A DNA stretch of 64,000 nucleotides from NCBI RefSeq assembly GCF_036248275.1, contig NZ_CP109181.1:7750001-7814000 (forward strand), written 5' to 3'. Origin of the DNA: Streptomyces sp. NBC_01716 (GTDB lineage: Bacteria; Actinomycetota; Actinomycetes; Streptomycetales; Streptomycetaceae). The notes under the pieces were generated by a model. It did not search any database. It worked only from the letters and a program-made list of their open reading frames with translations, and was not told the DNA's origin. Positions 1 to 11,600 of this stretch are shown one piece after another. The first letter of the stretch is position 1; each line of letters begins with the position of its first letter. A program made the translations under genes and the position numbers.

Positions 1-3000
1 AACTACGCGGCGGCCAACGCCTACTTGGACGCTCTCGCCGAGCACCGCCGGGCGAGCGGCCTGCCCGCCCAGTCGCTCGCCTGGGGCGTGTGGCAGACCA
101 GCACCGGCATGGCCGGGACCCTGACTGACACCGACAAGTCCCGTATCGAACGCGGCGGCATCCTCTCCCTGTCCCACGCCGAGGGGCTGGCGCTCTTCGA
201 CGCCGCCGCGCGGGCGGACGAACCCGCCGCGCTTGTCCCCGTCAAGCTCGACCTGCCCGCCGTCCGCGCCAGTGGCTCCGTACCGGACCTGCTGCGCGGA
301 CTGATCCCCGTCGTCACCCGTGGCACCGCCCGCACCCGCGCCGACGCGGACGGGCTCCGCGAAAGGCTCGCCGGGCTGTCCGAGGACCAGCGCCTGGACC
401 TGCTGCTGAACCTGGTCCGCGCCCAGGCCGCCACCACGCTCGGCTACGCCGGACCGCACGCCGTCGACCCGGAGCGCGCCTTCCGTGACCTGGGTGTCGA
501 CTCGCTGGCGGCGATGGAACTGCGCAACGGGCTCGGCCAGTCCACCGGTCTGCGCCTGCCCGTCACGCTGGTCTTCGACTACCCCAACCCCACCGTGCTC
601 GCGCGCCACCTCCTCGACGAGGTCTCGGGAACGGTGCACGAGGCCCGTGTCACCTCAGTCGCGACCCCGGCCGGCGACGACCCGATCGCGATCGTCGCCA
701 TGGCCTGCCGCTACCCCGGAGGGGTGACCTCGCCGGAGGAACTGTGGCAGCTGGTCGACAGCGGCACGGACGCCATCTCCGACTTCCCCACCGACCGCGG
801 CTGGAACCTGGAGCGGATCTACGACCCCACGGGCACCCGCCCCCGGACCAGCTATGTCGACAAGGGCGGATTCCTGCACGACGCGGCCGAGTTCGACCCC
901 GGCTTCTTCGGGATCGCCCCGAACGAGGCCCTGGTCATGGACCCGCAGCAGCGGCTGCTGCTGGAAGCGTCCTGGGAGGCGCTTGAGCGCGCGGGGATCG
1001 ACCCGACGACGCTCAAGGGCAGCCCGACCGGCGTGTTCGCCGGAATGATGTACCACGACTACACCCACAACAGCAGCACCGGCGCCATCGCCTCCGGCCG
1101 CGTCTCCTACACCCTGGGGCTCGAAGGCCCCGCGGTGACCGTCGACACCGCCTGCTCGTCCTCCCTGGTCGCCCTGCATCTCGCGGCCCAGGCGCTGCGG
1201 TCGGGCGAGTGCACGCTCGCCCTGGCCGGCGGCGTCACCGTGATGGCCGCGCCGGACAACTTCGTGGAGTTCAGCGAGCAGCGGGGCCTGGCCACCGACG
1301 GCCGCTGCAAGTCCTTCGCCGCCGCCGCCGACGGCGCCAGCTGGAGCGAGGGCGTCGGCATGCTCCTGGTGGAGCGGCTGTCGGACGCCCGCCGCAACGG
1401 CCACCCGGTGCTGGCCCTCGTACGTGGCTCGGCGACCAACCAGGACGGTGCCAGCAACGGTCTGACCGCTCCCAACGGGCCGTCCCAGCAACGTGTGATC
1501 AAGCAGGCGCTGGCCAACGCGGGCCTCGCGGGCGCCGATGTGGACACGGTCGAGGCGCACGGCACGGGCACCACCCTCGGTGACCCCATCGAGGCGCAGG
1601 CGCTGCTGGCCACCTACGGCCAGGGCCGCCCCGACGACCGGCCGCTCTGGCTGGGCTCGATCAAGTCCAACATCGGCCACGCACAGGCCGCCGCGGGTGT
1701 CGCGGGCATCATCAAGATGGTCCAGGCGATGCACCACGCCAAACTTCCCCGGACGCTGCACGTGGACGAGCCGACCCCCCAGGTGGACTGGGAGGCCGGA
1801 GACGTACAACTCCTCACCGAGCCGAGGGAGTGGCCGCACGACGGCCGCCCGCGCCGCGCGGGCGTCTCCTCCTTCGGCATCAGCGGAACCAACGCCCACG
1901 TCATCATCGAAGAGGCCGCCCCGGCCGAGGAAGAGCCGGTGGAGCGGCGGGAGTTGCCCGTCGTCCCCCTGGTGCTGTCCGCCCGGACCCGTACGGCCCT
2001 CCAGGCCCAGCTCGACCGGATCACCTCCATCGACGCGGACGAGCTGGATGTGGCGTACTCGGCCGCGACCGGCCGCGCCGCGCTGGAACACCGCGCCGTA
2101 CGGATCGGCTCCGAGACCGTGATCGACTCGGTCACCGAGGGCAGGCTGGCGTTCCTGTTCACCGGACAGGGCAGCCAGTGGGCCGGAATGGGCCAGGAGC
2201 TGTACGCGACGTTCCCGGTCTTCGCCGCCGCCTTCGACGAGGTGTGCGACCTGCTCGACCCCGCCGTGCGCGAGGTCAGCTGGAACGACGAAGAGGCCCT
2301 GGGCCGTACCGAGTTCACCCAGCCCGCGATCTTCGCCCTCCAGGTCGCCCTCTTCCGCCTCGTGGAGTCCTGGGGCATCAGGCCGGACCTCATGACCGGC
2401 CACTCCATCGGTGAACTGGCGGCGGCGCACGTCGCCGGGGTCTTCGATCTCCAGGACGCCGCCCGGCTGATCACGGCCCGGGGCCGGCTCATCCAGGAAC
2501 TCCCCTCCGGCGGCGCGATGCTGGCCATCCGGGCCACCGAGGACGAGGTCACGCCGCTCCTCGGCGAACAGGTGAGCATCGCGGCGATCAACACCCCCGG
2601 CTCCGTGGTCGTTTCGGGCACCGACGGGGCCGTCACCGCGATCGGGGAGCACTTCGCCGACCGCAAGTCGACCCGGCTGAAGGTGTCGCACGCCTTCCAC
2701 TCGCCGCTGATGGACCCGATGCTCCAGGAGTTCCGTAAGGTCGCGGAGAGCGTCACGTACCGCGAGCCGGTGATCCAGCTGACCAAGGACGTGGCCTCGG
2801 CCGACTACTGGGTACGGCATGTGCGCGAAGCCGTGCGCTTCGCCGACGACGTCCGCCACCTCCAGGAGCAGGGCGTCAACCGGTTCCTGGAGATCGGTCC
2901 TGACAGCGTGCTGACCGCGATGGTGCGGCAGAGCGCCGACGGAACGGCCGCGGCCACCCAGCGACGCGACCACCCCGGCACGGAAACCCTCTTCACCGGT

Positions 3001-5679
3001 GTCGGCCGGCTGTTCGCCGCCGGAGTCCGGGTCGACTGGAACGCCGTCTTCGACGGGCGCGGGGCGCGCCGCGTCGACCTGCCCACCTACCCCTTCCAGC
3101 GCCAGTCGTTCTGGATCGAGTCCGGGCGGGGCGCGGACGCGTCCGACCACCCGGTGCTCGACCGGACGGTCGCGATAGCGGGCGCGGACCGCACCGTACT
3201 GACGGGGCGTCTGTCGCTCGGTTCACAGCCCTGGCTGGCTGAACACGCCGTCGCGGGCACCCTGCTCTTCCCCGGTACGGGCTTCGTCGAACTGGCCGTC
3301 CGCGCGGGCGACGAGGTCGGCCTCGGCCGCATCGAGGAACTCAACCTTGAGGCACCCCTGGTCCTCACCGGAACCACCGCCACGGCCGTACAGGTCGTCG
3401 TCGGTGAGGACGACGGCGCAGGCCGCCGGCCCGTCGAGATCTACGCCCGCGGCGCGGACGAACTCCAGCTGCCCTGGACCCGGCACGCCGCGGGCACCCT
3501 TGCCCCGGCCGCCGCTGCCCCGGCAGCGTCGATGACCCAGTGGCCGCCGCCCGGCGCCGAGCCCGTCGACCCGACCGGGCTGTACGAGAGCCTGGCCGAG
3601 GCCGGAATCGAGTACGGGCCCGCGTTCCAGGGCCTGAAGGCCGCCTGGCGCGACGGCCGGGAGGTGTACGCCGAGATCGCGCTGTCCGCGGCGTCCGACC
3701 GTTTCGGGATCCACCCGGCGCTCCTCGACTCGGCCCTGCACACGGTCCCGCTGCTGGCGGAGAACGACCGCATCGTCCTGCCGTTCTCCTGGGCGGGCGT
3801 GGAACTGCACGCCTCCGGCGCCACCGCGCTGCGCGTCCGGATGACACCGTCGGGCCAGGACCAGGTGGCCATCCACGCCGTGGACGGCGCCGGGCAGCCG
3901 GTCGTCTCCATCGACGCCCTGACCCTGCGTCCGATGGCCGCGGGCTCGCTCACCCGCGTCGACTCGCTCTTCCAGGTCGAGTGGACGCCCGTCGCCGTAC
4001 GCGAGGACGCCGCCCGGGACATGAAGGTGTGGCGGACCGAGGGCGACGACGTGCCCGCCACGCTGCACCCGCTCCTGAAGGCAGTCCAGGCGGAGACCGA
4101 CACCCTCGCGGTGGTCACGCGTGGCGCGGTGTCCGTGGCCGGTGAGGATGTCACCGACCTGGCCGGCGCCGCCGCGTGGGGCCTGGTGCGCAGCGCCCAG
4201 TCGGAGGAGCCGGACCGGTTCGTCCTGGTCGACGTGGCCGGTGAGGACGAGAAGGCGGACATCGCCCTGGCGCTGGCGGCCGGAGAGCCCCAAGTGGCCG
4301 TCCGGGACGGGAAGGTCTACGTACCCAGGCTGCGGGCCGCGTCGGTCGCCGAGTCCGAGCCGTCGACGGTCTTCGGCGACGAGGTACTGATCACGGGCGC
4401 GTCCGGCGCCCTCGGCGGACTCGTCGCCCGCCACCTGGTCACCGCGCACGGCGTCCGCCGGCTGCTGCTGACCAGCCGCCGGGGCCCGGACGCCCCGGGG
4501 ACGGCCGAGCTGGTGAAGGAACTCACCGGGCTGGGGGCCGAGGTCGAGGTCGCCGCGTGCGACGTCGCCGACCGCGAGGCGCTGGCCGCGCTGCTGGCCG
4601 GACGTTCCCTCACCGGTGTGGTGCACGCGGCGGGTGTCCTGGACGACGGTGTGATCGCCTCGCTGACACCCGGGCGCCTGGACAAGGTCGTGGCACCCAA
4701 GGCCCTGGCCGCCCTGAATCTGCACGAGTTGACCCGCGAGATGGACCTGGGCGCGTTCGTCCTGTTCTCCTCGGCGGCCGGTGTGATCGGCACACCCGGA
4801 CAGGGCAACTACGCGGCGGCCAACGCCTACCTGGACGCCCTCGCCGCGCACCGCCGCGCCCACGGTCTCGCCGCCCAGTCCCTCGCCTGGGGTCTGTGGA
4901 CGACCGACTCCGGCATGGCCGGTGACCTGGCCGAGGCCGACCGGCAGCGGATCGACCGCTCGGGTCTCGCGGGACTCTCACCCGAGCAGGGACTCGAACT
5001 CCTCGATGTGGCGGGCTCGTTGGCCACTGTGACGCTGGTCCCCATGAGCCTGGACACCAGGACCATGGACGCGGCCGACGTGCCGCCGATCCTGCGCGGC
5101 CTGGTACGCGGCACCTCCCGGCGGGTCGTCTCGGCTGACCACGCGGGCGGAGCCGCGGCGCTGCGGCAGCGCCTGGCCGCACTGCCCGCCGACGAGCGGT
5201 ACGACGAAGTCCTCGACCTCGTCCGTACCCACGCGGCGGCGATCCTCGGCCACGCGGGTCCGGAGGCCGTCGAGCCCGAACGGGCTTTCGGCGACCTGGG
5301 ATTCGACTCCCTGGGGGCCGTCGAGTTCCGTAACACCCTCAACGCCGCCGGCGGGCTGCGCCTGCCCGCCACGATGATCTTCGACCATCCCACCGCGAAG
5401 GTGCTCGCCGAGCACATCGTCGCGGAGCTGGCGCCCGACGGCGACGGCGCGGGCGCCGACGAGGAGACGGTCCGCCGGCTGCTCGGGTCGATACCACTCA
5501 GCAGGCTGGCCGACGCGGGACTCATGGACGCCCTGCTCGAACTCGCCGGCGCCAGCGCCACTTCCGGTACGGCCCCGGCCGCCGCGGAGGAGGAGTCGAT
5601 CGACGCGATGGACGCCGACGCCCTGATCAGCATGGCGCTGCAGGACACCGATCTGGACGAAGCGACGCGGGAAATCTGA
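1..5679 (+). CDS. Modular type I PKS, 5' end outside window: ...KR-ACP / KS-AT-DH-KR-ACP
   Basis: The reading frame is open from base 1, so the gene begins before the window. It opens at the KR catalytic Tyr (NYAAAN), followed by an ACP (pantetheine Ser codon 502-504). One complete module follows. The KS (about 670-1910) has its active Cys in DTACSSS at 1153. The AT (about 2150-2950) has GHSIGE and HAFHSP, the malonyl-CoA signature. The DH (about 3140-3950) has catalytic His at 3244 in HxxxGxxxxP and Asp at 3727 in HPALLD. The KR (about 4380-5060) has a Rossmann motif, a B-type LDD motif and the Ser/Tyr pair. The ACP has GFDSL near 5300. There is no ER, so the module should leave a double bond. 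The acidic C-terminal tail (about 5450-5676) looks like a class 1 docking domain. The stop lies 7 bases before the next PKS, whose ribosome site overlaps it, so the two are co-transcribed and probably adjacent in the assembly line. Confidence 0.97.
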   Translation, partial: NYAAANAYLDALAEHRRASGLPAQSLAWGVWQTSTGMAGTLTDTDKSRIERGGILSLSHAEGLALFDAAARADEPAALVPVKLDLPAVRASGSVPDLLRGLIPVVTRGTARTRADADGLRERLAGLSEDQRLDLLLNLVRAQAATTLGYAGPHAVDPERAFRDLGVDSLAAMELRNGLGQSTGLRLPVTLVFDYPNPTVLARHLLDEVSGTVHEARVTSVATPAGDDPIAIVAMACRYPGGVTSPEELWQLVDSGTDAISDFPTDRGWNLERIYDPTGTRPRTSYVDKGGFLHDAAEFDPGFFGIAPNEALVMDPQQRLLLEASWEALERAGIDPTTLKGSPTGVFAGMMYHDYTHNSSTGAIASGRVSYTLGLEGPAVTVDTACSSSLVALHLAAQALRSGECTLALAGGVTVMAAPDNFVEFSEQRGLATDGRCKSFAAAADGASWSEGVGMLLVERLSDARRNGHPVLALVRGSATNQDGASNGLTAPNGPSQQRVIKQALANAGLAGADVDTVEAHGTGTTLGDPIEAQALLATYGQGRPDDRPLWLGSIKSNIGHAQAAAGVAGIIKMVQAMHHAKLPRTLHVDEPTPQVDWEAGDVQLLTEPREWPHDGRPRRAGVSSFGISGTNAHVIIEEAAPAEEEPVERRELPVVPLVLSARTRTALQAQLDRITSIDADELDVAYSAATGRAALEHRAVRIGSETVIDSVTEGRLAFLFTGQGSQWAGMGQELYATFPVFAAAFDEVCDLLDPAVREVSWNDEEALGRTEFTQPAIFALQVALFRLVESWGIRPDLMTGHSIGELAAAHVAGVFDLQDAARLITARGRLIQELPSGGAMLAIRATEDEVTPLLGEQVSIAAINTPGSVVVSGTDGAVTAIGEHFADRKSTRLKVSHAFHSPLMDPMLQEFRKVAESVTYREPVIQLTKDVASADYWVRHVREAVRFADDVRHLQEQGVNRFLEIGPDSVLTAMVRQSADGTAAATQRRDHPGTETLFTGVGRLFAAGVRVDWNAVFDGRGARRVDLPTYPFQRQSFWIESGRGADASDHPVLDRTVAIAGADRTVLTGRLSLGSQPWLAEHAVAGTLLFPGTGFVELAVRAGDEVGLGRIEELNLEAPLVLTGTTATAVQVVVGEDDGAGRRPVEIYARGADELQLPWTRHAAGTLAPAAAAPAASMTQWPPPGAEPVDPTGLYESLAEAGIEYGPAFQGLKAAWRDGREVYAEIALSAASDRFGIHPALLDSALHTVPLLAENDRIVLPFSWAGVELHASGATALRVRMTPSGQDQVAIHAVDGAGQPVVSIDALTLRPMAAGSLTRVDSLFQVEWTPVAVREDAARDMKVWRTEGDDVPATLHPLLKAVQAETDTLAVVTRGAVSVAGEDVTDLAGAAAWGLVRSAQSEEPDRFVLVDVAGEDEKADIALALAAGEPQVAVRDGKVYVPRLRAASVAESEPSTVFGDEVLITGASGALGGLVARHLVTAHGVRRLLLTSRRGPDAPGTAELVKELTGLGAEVEVAACDVADREALAALLAGRSLTGVVHAAGVLDDGVIASLTPGRLDKVVAPKALAALNLHELTREMDLGAFVLFSSAAGVIGTPGQGNYAAANAYLDALAAHRRAHGLAAQSLAWGLWTTDSGMAGDLAEADRQRIDRSGLAGLSPEQGLELLDVAGSLATVTLVPMSLDTRTMDAADVPPILRGLVRGTSRRVVSADHAGGAAALRQRLAALPADERYDEVLDLVRTHAAAILGHAGPEAVEPERAFGDLGFDSLGAVEFRNTLNAAGGLRLPATMIFDHPTAKVLAEHIVAELAPDGDGAGADEETVRRLLGSIPLSRLADAGLMDALLELAGASATSGTAPAAAEEESIDAMDADALISMALQDTDLDEATREI

Positions 5680-5686
5680 GGACACG

Positions 5687-8600
5687 ATGGCCGACACCGA
5701 CCAGAAGCTCGTGGCGGCGCTGCGCGCGTCGCTCAAGGAGTCCGAGAGCCTGCGTGCGCGCAACCGCGCCCTGCAGGCCGCTTCCCGCGAACCGATCGCG
5801 ATCGTGGCGATGAGCTGCCGCTTCCCCGGCGCGAACTCGCCCGATGAGCTGTGGCGGCTGGTCGCCGACGGGACGGACGCCGTCTCGCGGTTCCCCGCCG
5901 ACCGAGGCTGGGACGAGGCGGGCATCTACGACCCCGAGCCCGGAAAGCCCGGCAAGACGTACTCGCGTGAGGGCGGATTCCTTTACGACGCCGCCGAGTT
6001 CGATCCCGCCTTCTTCGGGATCGCGCCGAACGAGGCGATGGTCATGGACCCGCAGCAGCGGCTGCTGCTGGAGGCGTCCTGGGAGGTGCTGGAGCGTGCG
6101 GGGATCGACCCCACCACGCTGAAGGGCAGCGCGACCGGTGTCTTCGCCGGGATGATGTACCACGACTACACGTACAACAACAGCACGGGCGCCATGGCCT
6201 CCGGCCGGGTCGCGTACACGCTGGGCCTCGAAGGCCCCGCGGTGACGATCGACACCGCCTGCTCGTCCTCCCTGGTCGCGCTGCACTGGGCGGTCCAGGC
6301 CCTGCGGTCGGGGGAGTGCACGCTCGCGCTGGCCGGCGGTGTCACGGTGATGGCGACGCCCGAGACCTTCATCGAGTTCAGCCACCAGCGCGGGCTGGCG
6401 ACCGACGGCCGCTGCAAGTCGTACGCCGCCGCCGCCGACGGCACCGGCTGGGGCGAGGGCGTCGGCATGATCCTCGTGGAGCGGCTGGCGGACGCCCGCC
6501 GCAACGGCCACCCCGTACTCGGAGTCGTACGCGGCACGGCGATCAACCAGGACGGCGCCAGCAACGGCATGACGGCCCCCAACGGGCCGTCCCAGCGGCG
6601 GGTCATCAAGCAGGCGCTCGCCAACGCCCGGATATCCGCCGACGGCGTCGACCTGATCGAGGGCCACGGCACCGGCACGACACTCGGTGACCCGATCGAG
6701 GCGCAGGCGCTGCTCGCCACCTACGGGCAGGACCGCCCCGGGGACCGGCCGCTCTGGCTGGGCTCCATCAAGTCGAACATCGGTCACACGCAGGCCGCCG
6801 CGGGCGTGGCCGGCATCATCAAGGTGGTCGAGGCGATCCGGCACGGCGTCATGCCGCCGACGCTGCACGTGGACGAGCCGACGCCCCAGGTGGACTGGGA
6901 GACGGGTGACGTCAGGCTGCTCACCGAGACACGGGAGTGGCCCGACCAGGAACACCCGCGCCGCGCGGGCGTCTCGTCCTTCGGCATCAGCGGCACCAAC
7001 GCCCATGTGATCATCGAGGAGGCGCCGCCCGTCGAGGAGGAGGCGCCGTCGGGCCCGGCCACCGGGGGACCGGTCCTGTGGACCCTCTCGGCCAGGACCG
7101 AACAGGCGCTCGGCGCGCAGGCCGAACGTCTCCACTCCTACCTGCGCGAGCGGCCGGAACTGGCGCCCGCCGACGTCGGCCTGTCGCTCGCGACCGGCCG
7201 CGCCGCGCTCGAACACCGCGCGGCGATCGTCGCCGAGGACCGCAGGGCCCTCCTCGGCGGACTCACCGCACTCGCCGGGGGAACCTCATCGCCGTCCGTC
7301 GTCACCGGCAAGCGCCGTGAGGGCAAGGTCGCGTTCCTCTTCACCGGCCAGGGCAGCCAACGCCTGGGCATGGGACGGGAGTTGTACGACACGTTCCCAG
7401 CCTTCGCGGCGGCGTTCGACGAGGTGTGCGAGGCGACGGGCCTGCCCCTCAAGGACGTGATGTGGGGTGACGAGGCGGCGCTGCACCGTACGGAATCCGC
7501 ACAGCCCGCGATCTTCGCCCTCGAAGTCGCCCTCTTCCGGCTGGTCGAGTCCTGGGGAGTCAAGCCCGACTACCTGGCCGGACACTCCATCGGCGAGCTG
7601 GCGGCGGCCCATGTCGCGGGCGTACTCGGTCTGAAGGACGCGGCACGGCTGGTCGCCGAGCGCGGACGGCTGATGCAGGCGCTCCCGGCGGGCGGCGCGA
7701 TGGTGGCGATCGAGGCCACGGAGGAGGAAGTCGCTCCGCTGCTCACCGACGAGGTGGGAATCGCCGCCGTCAACAGCCCTACGTCCGTGGTCATTTCGGG
7801 CGCCGAGGACGCGGTGACGGCGGTCACCGAGCACTTCACCGACCGCAGGGCGAGCCGGCTGACCGTCTCGCACGCGTTCCACTCGCCGCTGATGGAACCG
7901 ATGCTGGACGACTTCCGCAAGGTCGCCGAGAGCGTCACCTACGACCGGCCGCGCATCCGGCTGGTGAAGGACATGGCGTCCGCGGAGTACTGGGTACGGC
8001 ATGTACGCGACGCGGTGCGGTTCGCCGACGACGTCCGCCGACTCCAGGACGAGGGCGTGACCCGCTTCCTGGAGATCGGCCCCGACGGGGCGCTCACCTC
8101 CATGGCCCGCCAGACGGCGCCGGAGGCCGTCACCGCCGCCGCCCTGCGCCGCGAACGGCCCGAGGCCGCGACGCTCCTGACGGCGGTCGCGCACCTGCAC
8201 ACCACGGGCGCCTCGCCCGACTGGACGGCCCTCTTCGCGGACCGGGGGGCACGGCGTGTCGATCTCCCCACCTACTCCTTCCAGCGCGGCCGCTTCTGGC
8301 TCTCGGAGCCGGTGACCGGGGGCGGCAACGCCGCCTCCATGGGCCTGACCACGCTCGACCACCCGCTGCTGAGCGCCGAGATCGCCGTGCCCGGCTCCGA
8401 CACTGTTGTCTTCACCGGACGGCTGTCCGTCAACACCCACCCCTGGCTGGCCGACCACGAGGTCCTGGGCGCGACGCTGCTGCCCGGTACCGCCTTCGTC
8501 GAACTGGCCGTGCGCGCGGGCGACCAGGTCGGCCACGGAGTCCTCGACGAACTCACTCTCCACGCGCCGCTCGCCCTGCCCGAAGCGGCGGGCGTACGGC

Positions 8601-11600
8601 TGCGGCTGACGGTCGGTGAGCCGGACGGCGACTCGGGCCGCCGCCCCCTGACCATCCACTCGCTCGCCGAGGACGCCGACGGGGACGCGCCCTGGGTCCT
8701 GCACGCCGAGGGCGCCCTGGCAGCCGAGGACTCCGCCGCGCCGGCGTCGTTCGATCTGACACGGTGGCCGCCGGACGAGACGGCACGGATCACCACCGAG
8801 GGCGCGTACGACCGGTTCCGGGAACTCGGTTACGCGTACGGCCCTGCCTTCCAGGCGCTCAAGGCCGCCTGGCGCGTCGGCGACGAGATCTTCGCCGAGG
8901 TGGCGCTCGCGGACGAGGTGACCGACGCCGAACGGTTCGTGCTGCACCCGGCCCTGCTCGACTCCGCCCTGCACGCGGTGATCCTCAGCGCGGGCGAGGA
9001 CGACGCCACCTCGCTGCCGTTCGCCTGGAAGGGCGTCCGGCTGCACGCCTTCGGCGCCACCGCCGCGCGCGTCCGGTTCACCCCCGGCGACGACGGCGGG
9101 ACGACCATCCATGTCGCCGACACACAGGGGCGTCCCGTCGCGACCGTGGGGTCCCTGATCTCCCGGGAGGTCTCGGCCGAGCAGCTCGCACCGGCGGCCC
9201 CCGGGCCCGGCGACTCGCTCTTCCACCTGGCCTGGACACCCGCCGGATCCGCCGGTTCCGCCGACGAGGCCGACTGGACGACGGTCGCGGACCTGGCGGA
9301 ACTCTCCGACCAGGTGCCCGCGACGGTCGCGCTGACGCTTCCGGTCGGCACGGGCCCGATCGCCGAGGACGTCAGGACGGTCACCAACAAGACACTTGAG
9401 GCCCTTCAGACCTGGCTCACGGACGAACGGTTCGCCGACAGCAGGCTCATGGTGGTGACACACGGGGGCGACGACCTCGCGCACACCTCCGCCTGGGGCC
9501 TGGTCCGCGCCGCGCATTCGGAGGACCCGGAGCGCTTCGCGCTGCTCGACACCGACAGCGACGACACGGAGACGATCGCCCGCGCCGTCGCGTCCGGCGA
9601 GGGGGACCTGCGTATCCAGGACCAGGAGATCCTGGTTCCCCGGCTCGCGCGCGTCCCGGCGGCGCCGGACGGCGACATCGCAGCCGACACCGATAAGCCG
9701 GCTGACGGGGCATCACCCTGGGCCCGGCCCGGAACGGTACTGATCACCGGCGGTACGGGCGGACTCGGCGCCCTCGTCGCCCGCCACCTGGTGACCGAAC
9801 ACGGTGTCCGCGACCTGCTGCTGACCAGCCGCCGCGGCATTCAGGCGGCGGGCGCCGCCGACTTCCAGCAGGAACTGGCCGGCCTCGGCGCGACCGTCGA
9901 GATCGCCGCCTGCGACGTGGCCGACCGGGACGCCCTGGAGACGGTGCTGGCCGGCCGCACCCTCGGCGCGGTCGTGCACACCGCCGGCGTACTGGCCGAC
10001 AGCATGATCGCCAACCTGACGCCGCACGGCCTCGAACAGGTGCTGCGCCCCAAGGTGGACGGCGCGCTGAACCTGCACGACCTCACCCGCGACCAGGAAC
10101 TCGGCGCCTTCGTCCTGTTCTCGTCGGCCGCAGGCGTCTTCGGCTCGCCCGGCCAGGGCAACTACGCCGCAGCCAACACCTTCCTCGACGCCCTCGCCCA
10201 GCGCCGCCACGACGAGGGCCTGCCCGCGCAGTCCCTCGCCTGGGGCCTGTGGGCGGACACCGGCGGCATGGCGGGCGGGCTCGGCGATGCGGACCTCCAG
10301 CGGCTGCGCCGCCAGGGCATGCCCGCGCTGACGTCGCACGACGGACTCGCGCTGTTCGACGCCGCCGCCACCAGGCCCGAGCCCGCGCTCGTACCGATGA
10401 GCCTGGACCTGCGGGTGCTGCGCAGCGGCGCCGCCGGCGAACCGCCCGCCGTACTGCGCGGCCTGGTCCCGTCCACCCGGCGCCGCGCGGCGACCGCCGA
10501 CCCGGCGGCGCTGCGCCGCGAACTGGCGGCGATGCCCGCCGAACAGCGCGAGCGGGCACTTGGCGACCTGGTCCTGAGCCTCGCGGCCTCCGTCCTCGGC
10601 CACTCCGGCCCCGAGGCGGTCGACCCCGCGCGCGACTTCCTGGAGTCCGGCTTCGACTCGCTCACCGCGATGGAACTGCGCACCGCGCTGAGCGCGGCCA
10701 CCGGGGTGAAGCTGCCCACGATGGCCGTGTTCGACAGCAAGAACCCGGCCAACCTCGCCCGTCTCCTCATGACCGAGATGGAATCCGGTCTCACCCGCCC
10801 CGACCCGTCCGACGAGCCGTCGCCCGGCCAGGACGAGACCGTGACCGAGCTTTTCCGGGGGGCCGTGCGCGCCGGTGACTCGACGGGAGCGCTGGCACTG
10901 GCATCGGCGGTCGCCGCGCTGCGGCCCCGGTTCACCACGCCCGCCGAACTCGGCAGCCCGCCGAAGACGGTGCAACTGGCCGACGGTGCCCGCCGCCCCC
11001 GGCTGATCTGTCTGTCCACACCCATGGCCGGCGGCGGTGTGCACCAGCACGCCCGCCTCGGCTCCGAATTCCGGGACATCCGGCCCGTGTCCGCGCTGGC
11101 GCTGCCGGGATTCCAGCGGGGCGAGCCGCTGCCCGAATCCGTCGATGCGCTGTCACAGGTCCTCGGCGACGCCGTGCTCGCGGCGGCGGACGGCGATCCG
11201 TACGTACTGCTCGGCTACTCGTCCGGCGGCATCATCGGCCATGTCCTCGCGCGACACCTGGAGGAGACGGTCGGCAAGCCGCCCGCCGGGCTCGTCCTGA
11301 TCGACACCTTCCGCGTCGAGGACACCGCGATGAACGTCGGCTTCGGCCATCTCATGGGCGAACTGCTCACGGTGGAGACGACCGTCGGCAGCTTCGACAC
11401 GGCCCGGCTGTCCGCGATGCCGTACTACTTCCAGGTGCTGGCGGGCTTCGACCCCGTACGGCTGGCGGCGCCGACCCTCTTCGTCCAGGCGTCCGAGCCG
11501 TTCGTGCAGCCCCCGGAGGGCGTCGACGTGGCCGAGATGCGGGCCCAGCCGTGGGACGCCGAGCACACGCTGCGCACCGTCGAAGGCAACCATTTCTCCC